Positions 12,714-23,435 of a stretch of 64,000 nucleotides of DNA are shown here, one piece after another. Made by a program: the position numbers and the translations under genes. Below the pieces are notes generated by a model, which was not told where the DNA came from, ran no database searches, and saw nothing but the letters and a program-made list of their open reading frames with translations. Numbering within the stretch: position 1 is the stretch's first letter; each line of letters starts with the position of its first letter. Origin of the DNA: Acorus gramineus (taxonomy: Eukaryota > Streptophyta > Magnoliopsida > Acorales > Acoraceae); assembly GCA_030737835.1 (NCBI GenBank), contig CM060848.1:31863634-31927633 (forward strand), in the 5' to 3' direction.

Positions 12714-13144
12714 TGTTGTGCCTGTATCATTTGAAATCATTTTGGTTAAGCCTTGGTCACATCTAGATCGTTTAGGGCCTTTTCTTTTTTCAATCGGAGT
12801 CGCTAAAATTTTAAATTTTTAGCTACCAGCAGGAGTTGGAGTACTCTGATTGAAAATCTAACTACATATTATGGGTCATGGTACCGTTTTGTATTGCCCA
12901 TAAAAATTTCATCGAATTCCGGTAACGTTTTGAAAAATGTGCAGTTCCGAATCGTATCCAGGTTTGGCCATTACTAGGTTTCGGTGGGTGGAATATTTTT
13001 GAGTATGTGATTCTTCACTTCACGCTTCCCAATAAAGCAAATAAAAGTTGTTGACTGTTGGTGACTTTATGCTTAACCTCACCCCCCCATTTTTCCTTTG
13101 TGTGCACCCCCAAGTGACTTTTGTCACCCTTTGCACACCCCTCT
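12714..13144 (+). mobile_element. group-B LTR, 5' fragment, interrupted
   Basis: It begins TGTTGTGCCTGTATCATTTG and carries the U3 block with TTTTTTCAATCGGAGTCGC and GCAGTTCCGAATCG. A later group-B LTR then interrupts it. Its sequence resumes after that LTR at 16786, so it is older than the insertion. Confidence 0.75.
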
Positions 13145-16100
13145 TGTTATGCCTGTGTCATTTGGAGCCTTATTTTTTTCGATCGAAGTCGCTAAAATTT
13201 TGAGTTTTAGCCACCTACAGGAGTTGGAGAACTCTGATTGAAAATTAGGCTACATAATTGTCTCCTAGAAGTTATGCATTTCCGATTTGGTATTTGGATT
13301 TAATTTTGTTAAAATCCAAGATGAAGAGGTTTAAATATGATTTTATCATGAGATGCTCAGTTTTGAGTTAGCTTTCATACAAAAGTGGAATTAGATCAAT
13401 TGGATTCATGTAGTAAAAGTTATGGGTATTTTTCCAAGTATACCCCGGGGATGAAAAATTCTGGCAGCAGCCCTGTTCAATGTTTAGCTCACATTTCGGA
13501 ATAGCTGGAGGGATTATTTGATCTTGGCATAAACATGAAAGTTGTAGATAATCTTCTTGGCTTTCCAAAGGATTTTGAATTGTGCAATTCGGAGCTATAT
13601 CGTGGAAGTTATGGCTGTTCGAGTGAAGCCCGTCCAGAATTTCTGGTCAGGGACGATTTGGTCTTTCCCCCCCACCAACCCACTTTATATGAATTCAATG
13701 CTCACTCTTTCTTCTCCTTGGAATCGACTCCTTCTTCTCGCTCACTCTCTCTCGGGACGGAAATGATGAGCAGGAAAAGAAAAGAAAGTGAGAAGGAGTG
13801 AAGGAAAGAAGAGATGGATGTGTGTATGAGCTTTGCTTGGCCTCCCTCTTCTCCTCCCTCTCAAGGTATTCCTTTGCCCCTCTTTGAGCATGTTTGGTGG
13901 CTGGTTTGGGGTATTTTTGGTGGCTGGTTTGGGGTGCTTTTGGTGGATGCTGTGTGTGAGTAGAGAGGGGAGGTGTGAGTAGGTGTGAGAGATCCTTGAA
14001 TGCCTCTTCTTCTTCTCTACCTTATGGTTTTCCTCACACCCCTTTTGTGCTTGTGTTTATGTGCTAAAGGGGCGTAGGGTTGTCACCGGTACGCTTGAGA
14101 TCGCACGAACAGCTTGCGGGGCTGCGGGTGTATGCTCGATGTGCTCGCATGCGTGCGGAGTGCGTGGACATCATGCACAGAGTGCTCACGGCATGCACGG
14201 GGTGCCCAAGGGCTTTCTTGGAGTACTCGGGTCCGCTCGGAGCGCGCGGTGTGCATGCGAGGAGTACTCGCCCATGCTTGGCAGTGCATGTCGTGTATGC
14301 TTGCTCGAGTCTAGGCGAGTGTGTAAATGTGAGTTGGTTGTGAGAGGTGGTGACTTTTTGTGATATGAGAGCCCATGCAGATGTGTTCATGAGGTGGGCA
14401 CGCATGCATTTGCGGTCACGCGAGCGAGGACGTGCCGAGTGTCGCACGATGACTCATGGTATTGCGCGCGAGGGTGTGTTGCGGGAGCATATGGTGTTCG
14501 CATGGGAGTATTATTTTTACACGCCACTTGATTTTCGCCGGGCCACGCGCTCGCTAGGTGAGTGGTTCGATCCAATCCCCCCCCCCTTTGGGATGCGCTC
14601 GACGCGCGTAGTCGCGCGTCGCGCATCGATGGGGCTCCCTAGCTATACTACTTGTGTAGATAAGTAGTATGGCCATGCTTAAGCTATAATATGTAGATAT
14701 CTTGCATGCTAGGCTTATATACATGTATTGTATTCATGTATGAATGATTGTGTTGCATGAGCCCCTCTAGTATGGGCATGTATTTTTGGTAATGTGTATG
14801 GACGTATAGAATATGGCATGCCTTAGGTAGTATTGTAATAATACTCCCACCATATTAATTGGAATATCCAGCATGAATAAGTCTGGGTTAATAACGGGCA
14901 CTTGCCTAATATTCCCTTGCGATAAGACTCGAGGGCGTGGTGTAGTTGTTGCGCCCATGCTAATGGGGCAAAGCTATGACCAGCTTCATGAGATGATGAT
15001 CTCTCCCGCCCTCTCCCTCTGAACGGACTGAGTAAGTAGATACGATTTCCTACTCGACTCAGGTTCGTTTGGAATATTGGCATGCACCTGTTAGTGCGTG
15101 AGATCGCGCTTGACCCTTTCTTTTAAGTTGGTGATATCCAACGCATGTTTAAGTTAGGCCTTGTGTGCTTATGTGATTAATGACCATGTATGCATGTTGT
15201 ATGATTTATTATGATGTAAATCCATGTTAGGGAGTGTCCCTATAATTATTAGATGATTGTGCATATGGTTCATGCACATAGCTAGATATAAAATTCTCCT
15301 GGATATATTTATATGCGCATGTTAAAAAAAAACTGATAGGCCTATCTGGGATAGGCGTGGGTATGACCCGCTGTCGGGTTGTACCTTATTAGTTAGAGCG
15401 CTAGCGATGTAATCGCCCCGTGCATCCTAGCGATGCACTCGTGTGGAATTCAGGAGAATTCATTATCTTATCGGATTGTTAAGCCGGTAGTTGGGGCGTG
15501 ACACCCCCCTGTGTTTGAGCGACGCAACGGTGTGGGAGTACAGTAGTATTCGATATCTCGATAAGTGATTATCGAGAGTAGTTGTTTCTCCATTGGGTTC
15601 GCTTTGCGAACATGGAATGTTTACTCCCAATGTCGTCCGTGTTGAAGAGGCCCGGGTTGTAGCTGTCCTGACAGAGGGCTCCCATCCATAGGTACCACCG
15701 ATGCGTTCGGGAGTGTACTGATCGTGGGAGTGTACCAGGTAGAGGCTACCCGGGAGAGGGTTAACGAATGATATTGCGAGCGTGGAATCGTTCTCCCCTT
15801 CGTTGGATCCGATGTAGGAACTTCCCGGTGTTGGAAAAGCTGTCCTGACAGAGGGCTCCCATCCGTAGGTACCACCGAGGCGTTCAGAAGCGTACTGATC
15901 GTGGGAGTATACCAGGTAGTGACTACCCGGGGAAAGGGCTACCGGTGGACCAAGGGTGTAGAGCAGTCTAAGTCTCTTCCAAAAGTCCCAAGAGTCTCCC
16001 TCTGGGAGTGAGGGTGAGGATGAGGTGAAGACACGTCGCCTCGTGACCCATTCGTTGTTCGTCCGTTCCCATAGTTGTTGGGTCCGGTCTCGTATCGATG

Positions 16101-16785
16101 TTCAAAGACATCGTTGGGCAGTTATCTCGATGTAGATGATCCAGTAGTGTTGTGTGGACCAGTAATCCCGGGTCTCCTCGACCAACGGTATGGTCTCTCC
16201 CTAAAAGTCCCAAGAGTCTCCCTCCGGGAGTGAGGGTGAGGGTGAGGTTGGTCGCGCCGCCACGTGACCTTGTTATCCATTGGGTTTCTACCCATGTTTT
16301 CCTTGAAAGGAAATTGCCTTAGTATTGAATTGTTGTATGGTGATTGGTTTCTAGCCACTCACTGAGCTTGTAGCTCACCCCTCGCATACTGTTTCTTTTC
16401 AGGGGCAGTGTTGGGCGTGGAGCTGGAGCTTTCCTGTGGCGTGGTCTTATGGGCGTGGAGCGTTCTTCCAGCGGGTGGCGAGTGCGAGGCTGTCAGCAGT
16501 CCTAGAGTCATTGTATGTATTGTAAATCATGCATGTGACACAGGTTGTATTTTCTTTGGTCTAGACTTGGCTCTCACGGGACAGTGATTGTGTATTCGAG
16601 TCTGTAATAATGTTTTTGGTTTACAGACATTATTTATATATTATGCTTCCGCTTTTCAGTCAATTATCATTATCCTTGCTTTGCCACCTTGTGTGTTGTT
16701 GTTGGAGTCTTTATTGACCTCAGGTATTGATAGCTGATATTTTATTATTGCCACGTCTCAGGGACGGCCGCCCTGGGGCGTGACA
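13145..16785 (+). mobile_element. solo LTR, group B (TSD CCTCT)
   Basis: It starts TGTTATGCCTGTGTCATTTG and ends CCCTGGGGCGTGACA, 3641 bp. The target duplication CCTCT at 13140-13144 is repeated at 16786-16790. The pre-micro-exon acceptor is not recognisable here: the sequence before GTGAGTGG at about 14558 has no TTGCAG and runs from a GC-rich stretch (about 14080-14480). The late acceptor TTTTCAG ends at 16402. A regulatory-looking module with GTACCACCGA...GTGGGAGT.TACCAGGTAG is present twice, at about 15650-15770 and 15840-15950. Confidence 0.9.
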
Positions 16786-17216
16786 CCTCTCTCTCTCCAT
16801 CCGAAAATCACTCATTTTGCCTTTCTTTCTCTCTTTTGCCTCCTTTCACTCCCATTTTGTGTGTCTGAGTGTTTGGTGGAGAAAGAGCAAGAAGAAGAAG
16901 GAGAACAAGAAGGAAGTAGTGCAAGAAGAGGAGATCTTGAGGTGGGTTTTGTGTGCTTGTGTTCTTAAGTGGTTGTCCCTCTCTCTTTTCCCTCTAGTCT
17001 AGCCCCTTTTGGGGTGTGTTTTGGGCATGTAGTGATGGAGAAAGTGAAGGTATGTGTTGGTGTGTGAAGATGTGTGTGCGTGCCTTTCTTCTTTGGCCAC
17101 CCTTGCCTTCTAACACCATTTGCCTTCTTTCTTTTGCTCTCTTAGTGTTGGGACAGCAAGGATTAGTGGTGGACATGTTGATGGAGGTGGTCAGAAGAGA
17201 TGGAGGGCTCTGATGG
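16786..17216 (+). mobile_element. group-B LTR, second fragment
   Basis: Continuation of the LTR that starts at 12714. It holds a CT-rich leader then purine-rich AAGAAGAAGGAG, as in other group-B LTRs near 32740 and 55660. It is interrupted again at 17217. Confidence 0.6.
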
Positions 17217-17480
17217 TGTTATATATGTGTCACTTTTTGACTTGTTGGTAACCATTGGAGCATTTTAGCAGTTTTTGAAATTTTTGCTTTTTTCGATCGG
17301 AACCGCATAATTTTGGACTGTTAGCTATCGTCTGAGTTAGAGGACTCCGATTGAAAATCTAACTGCATATTATGTGTCCTGGTGCCATTTTAAGCCACTC
17401 ATGAAAATTTCATCGAATTCCGGCAACGTTTCCCAAAATTTCGCAGTTCCGGGGCGTATCCGGGTTTTTAAGTCGCACAC

Positions 17481-17487
17481 TATATAA
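17481..17487 (+). promoter_or_regulatory. LTR TATA box
   Basis: TATATAAGAG lies about 265 bp into the LTR, upstream of a CT-rich leader. It marks the U3/R boundary region, with transcription expected about 30 bp downstream. Confidence 0.55.
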
Positions 17488-17817
17488 GAGTGGGATCTAA
17501 TTTCCGAGTTACTATTCATCATCCCTACCACTTTCATTTTCTCTCTCCCCTCTCTCTTTTTCTCACTTTCAAGCCCCCTAGACCCCTCAAACCTAAAAAC
17601 CTAAAGCACGAAAAGTGTAGATCGGGTCCCGATCTACACTCCGGTGTTTTCAAATCCCGTTTCCGGCGATCCTAGCCTCCCCGACCTCCCCTCTCTCTCC
17701 TCTGTTTCGGGGTGTAAGAGAACCGTTGGGAAAGGTTTCGGCGCGTGGAGAGCAACCGGACTTCGCTCCCTCCCCTTGGTAAGGTCCTTTTCTTCTCTTT
17801 TCTTGCATAGATGTATG

Positions 17818-18790
17818 CTAGGGGGATGGATCTAGGGTTGGGTGGTGGTCGGCGGCGGTGGGTGGCCGTCGGGGGCAGTGGGAGGCGGTCGGATGCCGTC
17901 GGAGGCCTTTGGGTTGGGGTGGAGGTGCTCGAGCAGTGGCAGGCCCTGTCCCGAGCAGCAGGCAGCAGCGGCAGCGGCTCAGGCAGCGCACAGGCTGGGC
18001 GCGCGCGGGTGTGCGCGCGTGCGTGCGCGGGCGTGCGTGCGCGCGGGTGAGAGCGGGTCTGGTGCGAGGAGCTGGTCGTGCTGGGTGTGCTGGAGGGGCT
18101 GGCAATGCTGGCATGTGGGCTGGTGGCCTCTGGCAGCTCAGGCGCAGGGGCTGGCAGGGCGCGCGCGTGCGTGCGCGCGGGCATGCGCTGGGGAGAGTTG
18201 GAGGCCAGCTAGGGAGCTGTGCGCGAGGAGTGATGGCGAGCTGCATGGGAGGTGCTGGTCGCGCTGGTCTGGGTGCGAGGTGCTGGTCGCGCTGGTCTGG
18301 GCGCGAGGTGCTGGTCGCGCTGGTCTGGGCGCGAGGAGCTGGTCGCGCGGGTGCTAGACGTGCGGGCATTGGTGGTGCGTGCGCGAGGTGCTGGCCGGGC
18401 AGTGGTGGTGCGTGCGCGAGGTGGTGGCCGGGGCAGTGGTGGTGCGTGCGCGAGGTGGTGGCCGAGGGCAGTGCGCGCGGGAGGGCGTGCAGGGTGCGCG
18501 GGTGCTAGGCGCGGCGAGGCAGTGTGGTTCGCATGGGGCGCGGTGAGGCGGCCGTGGTGCACGCGAGGCGCGGCGAGGCGGCGGTGGTGCGCGCGAGGGG
18601 CGGCGAGGTGGCGGAGGTGCGCGCGGGGTGCGTGCGGGGCGAGGCGCCGCGCGCGGGGGCGTGCGGGGTGCTCGCGGGCCGGCGCAAGGCGTGCGGGGTG
18701 CGTGGGCTGAGGCGCGCGGTGCACCCGGGCGGTCGGGTGGCCGTGCGGGTGGTTGCCGGCCGTGCGAGTGGTTGCCGGGGGTGTTGGGTG
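17818..18790. repeat. GC-rich low-complexity segment of the LTR
   Basis: About 970 bp of G-rich (+ strand), CpG-dense sequence with alternating GCGCGCGTGCGTGCGC tracts. It lies wholly inside predicted leader intron 1. Long open frames here exist in several frames on both strands because stop codons are rare at this composition; I do not call them genes. Confidence 0.8.
18251..18350. repeat. 28-bp minisatellite, about 4 copies
   Basis: The unit begins GGTGCTGGTCGCGCTGGTCT, with copies starting at 18251, 18279, 18307 and 18335. It is followed by further imperfect GTGGTGCGTGCGCGAGGT repeats to about 18470. Confidence 0.85.
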
Positions 18791-18874
18791 TTTACTTTGG
18801 GGTTTTGGGGTATTTAATTGTGTATTTAATGATATTGTGGATTTATACTTACCAAGTAATACCCTGTCTTGCAG

Positions 18875-18910
18875 ATCTCGACGGACGGTCGCGCGTCGAC
18901 CCGACTTCCG
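18875..18910 (+). other. candidate LTR micro-exon (36 nt)
   Basis: It is preceded by CTGTCTTGCAG and followed by GTGAGTGGGA. The 36 nt start ATCTCGACGGACGGTCGC and contain no stop in the frame that starts at its first base. Equivalent blocks occur in nearly every other LTR of the window. Confidence 0.55.
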
Positions 18911-19384
18911 GTGAGTGGGACAACCCAACCCAGTTTGGGAGGCGTTACATGCTTTGGGCATGTACCGTCCTCCCCTGGGGCACATAGTGATTATTAACTG
19001 TTATTTTGAATCCATGTAAGCATGTTGTGTGTGTAGAATGCATGCCACCCTAGACTTGTATGTTAGGGACTTGCACCCTTAGGATGTTGTGCATGAGCCG
19101 TGCATCATGTCACCCCGTTATCATGCTAGGAAAGCCCTGACCTGAGCATGCGTCCTATTAGTTTGATTTATTTATTTAAATGCAAACTGCGATATATATA
19201 TTAGCATGCCTTGGGAATATAGGGGGCCTTGCAAGGTTAACATTGAGACCCGGGTTAGGGTACTCCGTGTTCCTCGTTTGGTTGTCGGATGTCCTACATC
19301 GGGACCTCAGGTTACCCTCTCAAGGTCTCTTTTCCCTTTTATGTATTATTTATATTCCCCGCATCCTGGTTATGCGCGCTGGTG

Positions 19385-19400
19385 GAATTCAGAGGAATTC
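19385..19400. promoter_or_regulatory. paired GAATTC palindromes, 10-bp spacing
   Basis: GAATTC at 19385 and 19395. The same pair with identical spacing is at 22384/22394 in the next LTR and at 15446/15456 in a group-B LTR. No function is known to me. Confidence 0.4.
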
Positions 19401-19923
19401 AAGACATTAGAGTTGTAGAGAGGTGCTGTCAGCGGATCCGAGTGGATCATATGCGATGGATAGGCTGTTCTGTTCCCTCCGTTGGATCTGTGTAGAGACT
19501 ACCCCGGCGTTAGAAAGGTTGTCCCGTGCAGGGGCTTCCATCAGTAGGCGCCTCCTGATTTGGTGAAGGACTGCGCTGAACGTGGAAGTGGCCAAACGAC
19601 CTACGGAGTGGGGAGAGACTATCGGTGGACCGAGGGTGACCAACAGCCTAGTCAGTCCCAAGAGCCTAGGTCACCTGTTGAGAGGTGAGGGTGAGGGTAT
19701 GGTGGGCCGGCGATGCGACGACCCACAGGATTGTGAATGGATGATTATCAACCCGTTAAGTCCCAACATCCTAGGTCACCTATTGAGGGTGAGGGTGAGG
19801 GTAAGGGTATGGCGGTTCGGCGATGTGACGAACCCCCGGATTTGTGATGTTTATGCCGTTTTGGGCTATTGGTTTGATTAAATGTGGTTAATATGAACTG
19901 TATGCATGGGTTGTGCTATTCAC

Positions 19924-19938
19924 TGAGCGTGTGGCTCA
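19924..19938 (+). other. conserved small hairpin before the late acceptor
   Basis: TGAGC-GTGTG-GCTCA, a 5-bp stem with a 5-nt loop, lies 24 bp upstream of the TTTTTCAG at 19955-19962. Group-B copies have a different loop (TTGTA, as at 16363-16377) but the same stem. Confidence 0.45.
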
Positions 19939-20352
19939 CCCCTCGCATATTATCTTTTTCAGTGATCTCTGAGGGAGGAGCTTCCCGAGCGACTACACCA
20001 GTAGAGGAGTAGCGCCGCGTCCCACGAGTTTTGAGGCCATCAGCACCCTTCTTTCTGTTGTATGTATATATCTCTGTGCTTAGGCACCTAGTGGATGTTG
20101 TATGGATTTTATTTGTGTATATATGGACATGTTGGCTCTCACGGGACGTATGATTATGTATCGAGTCTGTAGTATGTTTTGACTACAGACTCAGTCTTTT
20201 AGCTTCCGCATTTGGTGTATATATTATGTCAGCCCTGCTTTTATCTGTGATGTCATTTTTAGTTGTTGTTTGTGGTATATTATTGAACTCTTGTTACTGA
20301 TATCATATATACACTTGCCGCGTCCCGGGGACGGCCGCCCTGGGGCGTGACA

Positions 20353-20392
20353 GATGGTGAGGTTGTGTGCACTTGGGAGTGATGGTGCCCTA
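20353..20392 (+). mobile_element. group-B LTR, third fragment
   Basis: Short continuation of the outer LTR between two group-A insertions. It begins with the right TSD copy GATGG. Confidence 0.5.
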
Positions 20393-20638
20393 TGTTATAT
20401 ATGTGTCACTTTTAACCTTCTGGTAACCGTTGGGACATTCTGGCAGTTTTTTGGTTTTTTCGTTTTTCGATCGGAACCGCTAAAATTTCAGGCTTTTAGC
20501 TATCACCCTGAGATTGAGGGCTCCAATTGAAAATCTAACTGCATATTATGTGTCCTGGTGCCATTCCAAGCCGCTCACAAAAATTTTGTCGAATTCCGGT
20601 AACATTTCAGAATTTCGCAGTTCCAGGGCGTATCCGGG

Positions 20639-20747
20639 TTTTGACCGAGCGAGAAGTCATTGGGAGAGTTGACTTGGTCAAAGTGGGCCCATGACTTGGT
20701 CAACCCCTTTTTGTTTTTATTTGTGGTTGAGTTGACCCAAGTCAAAA
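20639..20747 (+). promoter_or_regulatory. W-box cluster in LTR U3
   Basis: About seven TGAC cores on both strands within 110 bp, including TTGACC, TTGACT, GGTCAAA, ATGACTT, GGTCAAC, TTGACC and AAGTCAA. TTGAC[CT] is the WRKY factor site, and clusters of it are typical of defence- and wound-responsive promoters. It sits about 75 bp upstream of the TATA box. Confidence 0.6.
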
Positions 20748-20820
20748 CCCACTTTAACTCACCTAATCCTCACTTAAACCTAATTAATCCACTCTTAACC
20801 CTAATCTAAGTGTGGGATTA

Positions 20821-20827
20821 TATATAA
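20821..20827 (+). promoter_or_regulatory. LTR TATA box
   Basis: TATATAAG within GGATTATATATAAGTG, just upstream of a CT-rich leader. Confidence 0.55.
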
Positions 20828-21844
20828 GTGAATCCAAAAATTAGCCCCCCACTATTCATCTTCTTCTCCAATTGATTTTCTCTCTCCCCCTCTCTCTTTT
20901 CTTTGTTTTGAGCTAGTTAGAGTGCTTGAAATAAAAAACACAAAGAATAGAAAGGTTAGATCTCATCCCGATCTATCCACCGGTGGTCTCGGATTCGAGT
21001 TCCGAGGTGTTTAGCCCCTTCTCACCCCCTCTTTTCTCCTCTGATTTCAGCCCCTTTGAGGGTGGAAAGAGTTCTTGGCGGTGGAGGGCTTTGGGGAGGT
21101 GTTTCGGTGCACGAAGAGCTCCCGGTCTTCCCTTCCTTCCTTTCCTTCCTAGGGTAAACCTTCTTTCCTTCCTTCTCATGTTTAGATGCATGTTAGGGGG
21201 TGTTTTTGGATGGGTGGGGACGGTTGGGGGCTGTGGGTGGTGGTTGGGGACGGTCGGAGGCCACTGGTGGCCGGTGGGTGGTGGTGGAAGGGCTCGGGTT
21301 GGCTGTGCGCGCAAGCAGGCAGGGCTCGGGTAGGCTGTGCCCGCAGGCAGGCAGGGCTCGGGCAGGCAGGTAGTGCGCGGGCGGGCTGGTAGGCACGCTG
21401 GGGGCGTGCTGGGCGCTGGGCGCCGTGCGAGCAGGGGTGTGCACGCGGAGCGCTGCGCGGGGGCGCAGGGCGTGCTGTGCGCGCGGAGAGGTGAGCGGGT
21501 GGAGCGCGCGGGGTGCGGCGTTGGGGCACTGAGCGTGTGGGTGTGCGCGCGGGTTGCTGCGCTGGGGCGCAGTGGGCGCGCGGTGCACCCGGGAGGCTCG
21601 ACAGGGTGTCCGGGCGTGCGGGCTGGGCTCGGCCGTGTGACTGGGAGCGCAGGCTGGGGCGCGGCTGTGCGCCTGGGTCGGGTGGCCGTGCGTACGGCTG
21701 CCCGGGGGTTCGGGAGTGAGTCGGAGTGCTCGGGCTCGCGTGCGTACAGGCCGTATGTACGCTTGTCCGAGTGTTGTGTATTTTATTGTATTTTTGGATT
21801 TATTTGGGTATTTTACTCACCGAATTGATTACCCTATTTTGCAG

Positions 21845-21880
21845 ATCTTGACGGACGGTCGCGAGACGAGCCGACTATCG
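21845..21880 (+). other. candidate LTR micro-exon (36 nt)
   Basis: It is bounded by TTTTGCAG and GTGAGTGGGA. In this copy the predicted third exon (from 23034) reads through the PBS to the gag start, so splicing would remove about 1.8 kb of leader. Confidence 0.55.
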
Positions 21881-22651
21881 GTGAGTGGGACAATCCAACA
21901 CAGTAGGAAGGCGTACTACTCACTTGGGAGTGTATTGCCCTCCCCTGGGGCACCATGGATTTATATTAACCTGTTGTAATGTGTAATCCATGCAAGCATG
22001 ATAAAAATGTAGTATGCATGCTACCCTAGACTTTGTATGTTAGGGACTTGCACCCTTAGGATATGTGTAAGAGCCGTGCATCCTGTCACCCTGTTCTCAT
22101 GCTAGGAAGCCTCGGCCTATGCATGCGTCCTACTAGTTTATTTTATTAAATTAAATGCTAGTATATGTTTAATTGCATGCCTTAGATAATATTATAGGGA
22201 GGGGCCTTGCGAGGTCAACATTGAGACCCGGGCTAGGGTACTCCGTGTTCCTTGTTTGGTTGTCGGGATGTCCTATATTGGGACCTCACGCTGCCCTCCC
22301 AAGGTTTCTTTCCCAATAATATTGTCACCTTGCTATTATTATTATTATTCATGTTCCCCGCATCTTGGTTATGCGCCCTGGAGGAATTCTAAAGAATTCA
22401 TGACATTAGAGTTATTGAGATGTGTTGTCAGCGGATCCGAGTGGATCATATGCGTATGGATAGGCTGTTATGTTCCCTTCGTTGGATCCTTTAGAGACTG
22501 CCCCGGCGTTAGAAAGGCTGTCCCGTGAAGGGGCTCCCATCAGTAGGCACCTCCTGATTTGGGACGGACTGTGCTGAATGTGGGAGTGGCCGAACGGCCT
22601 ACGGAGTGGGGAGAGACTATCGGTGGACCAAGGGCGACCATCAGCCTAGTC

Positions 22652-22900
22652 AGTCCCAATATCCTATGTCACCTATTGAGGGGTGAGGGTGAGGGTGTGG
22701 TGGGCTGGCGATGTAGCGACCCACTGGATTGTAAGTCCCAATATCCTTTGTAATCTATTGAGGGGTGAGGGTGAGGGTGTAGTGGGTTGGCGATAGCGAC
22801 CCGCTGGATTTGTGTAGTTAGTCCCAATATCCTATGTCACCTATTGAGGGGTGAGGGTGAGGGTGTAGTGGGTTGGCGATAGCGACTCACTGGACTATAC
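22652..22900. repeat. three tandem 82-86-bp modules with G-runs
   Basis: Each copy starts AGTCCCAATATCC (22652, 22734, 22820) and contains GGGGTGAGGGTGAGGGTG followed by a further G-run. That pattern allows a three-tetrad G-quadruplex on the + strand. Confidence 0.75.
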
Positions 22901-23435
22901 AGCTGTTGCCATTTAGTGGCTTTTAATAATGGGATTGTGGTTAATAAATCTGGTGGTTAATATAAATTGTGATGCATGGGTTGTGCTGTTCACTGAGCAT
23001 GTGGCTCACCCCTCGCATAATATTTTTCTCCAGTGTCATCTGAGTCGGATATGGAGGAAGAGCTCCCCGAGGGACTTCATCAGTAGCGGAGTAGCGCCAC
23101 GTCCCGCGAGTATCAGAGGCTATCAGCATCCCTTTTGCTTGTATGTATTATATTCCGTGCTTGGGCATGCGTTTGTGTATTATTTGGATGTCTTTATATA
23201 TATTGGCTCTCATAGGATAGTTGATTATGTATCGAGTCTGTAATATATTTTTGGATTACAGATTCAGTCTTTTAGCTTCCGCTATTGGTGTATATATCAT
23301 GTCAGCCCTGCTTTTGTTGTCTGTGTTGTCATTTTAGCTGTTGTGTGAGTATGTTATTGAACTCCTGTTTATACTGATATCATATATACACTTGCCGCGT
23401 CCTGGGGACGGCCGGCCCTGGGGCGTGACAAAAGT

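Larger units (their letters stand above)
17217..20352 (+). mobile_element. solo LTR, group A (TSD GATGG)
   Basis: It starts TGTTATATATGTGTCAC and ends CCTGGGGCGTGACA, 3136 bp. GATGG at 17212-17216 is repeated at 20353-20357, which proves a complete insertion followed by LTR-LTR recombination. A TATA box is at 17481. There is no W-box cluster in its U3, unlike the copies at 20393, 26310 and 50594. The predicted leader introns are 17779-18874 and 18911-19962. Confidence 0.92.
20393..23430 (+). repeat. 5' LTR of the + strand group-A element
   Basis: 3038 bp, from TGTTATATATGTGTCAC to GGCGTGACA. It has a TATA box at 20821, a W-box cluster at 20639-20747, predicted leader introns 21154-21844 and 21881-23033, and the GC-rich segment at about 21190-21735. 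Confidence 0.92.

Noticed and set aside
17672-18985. Long open frames (up to about 260 codons) on both strands
   Set aside because: They overlap in several frames within the GC-rich LTR segment, have Arg/Ala/Gly/Pro-only composition and no domain. Stop codons are simply rare at this GC content.
20740-20815. Telomere-like CCTAAAC/CCCTAA units
   Set aside because: Units are irregular and isolated in LTR U3 (also at 26690 and 50950); no tandem array of the plant telomere heptamer.
22652-22900. CRISPR-like spaced repeats
   Set aside because: Three LTR modules with near-identical spacers in a plant nuclear genome; the spacers are not unique.
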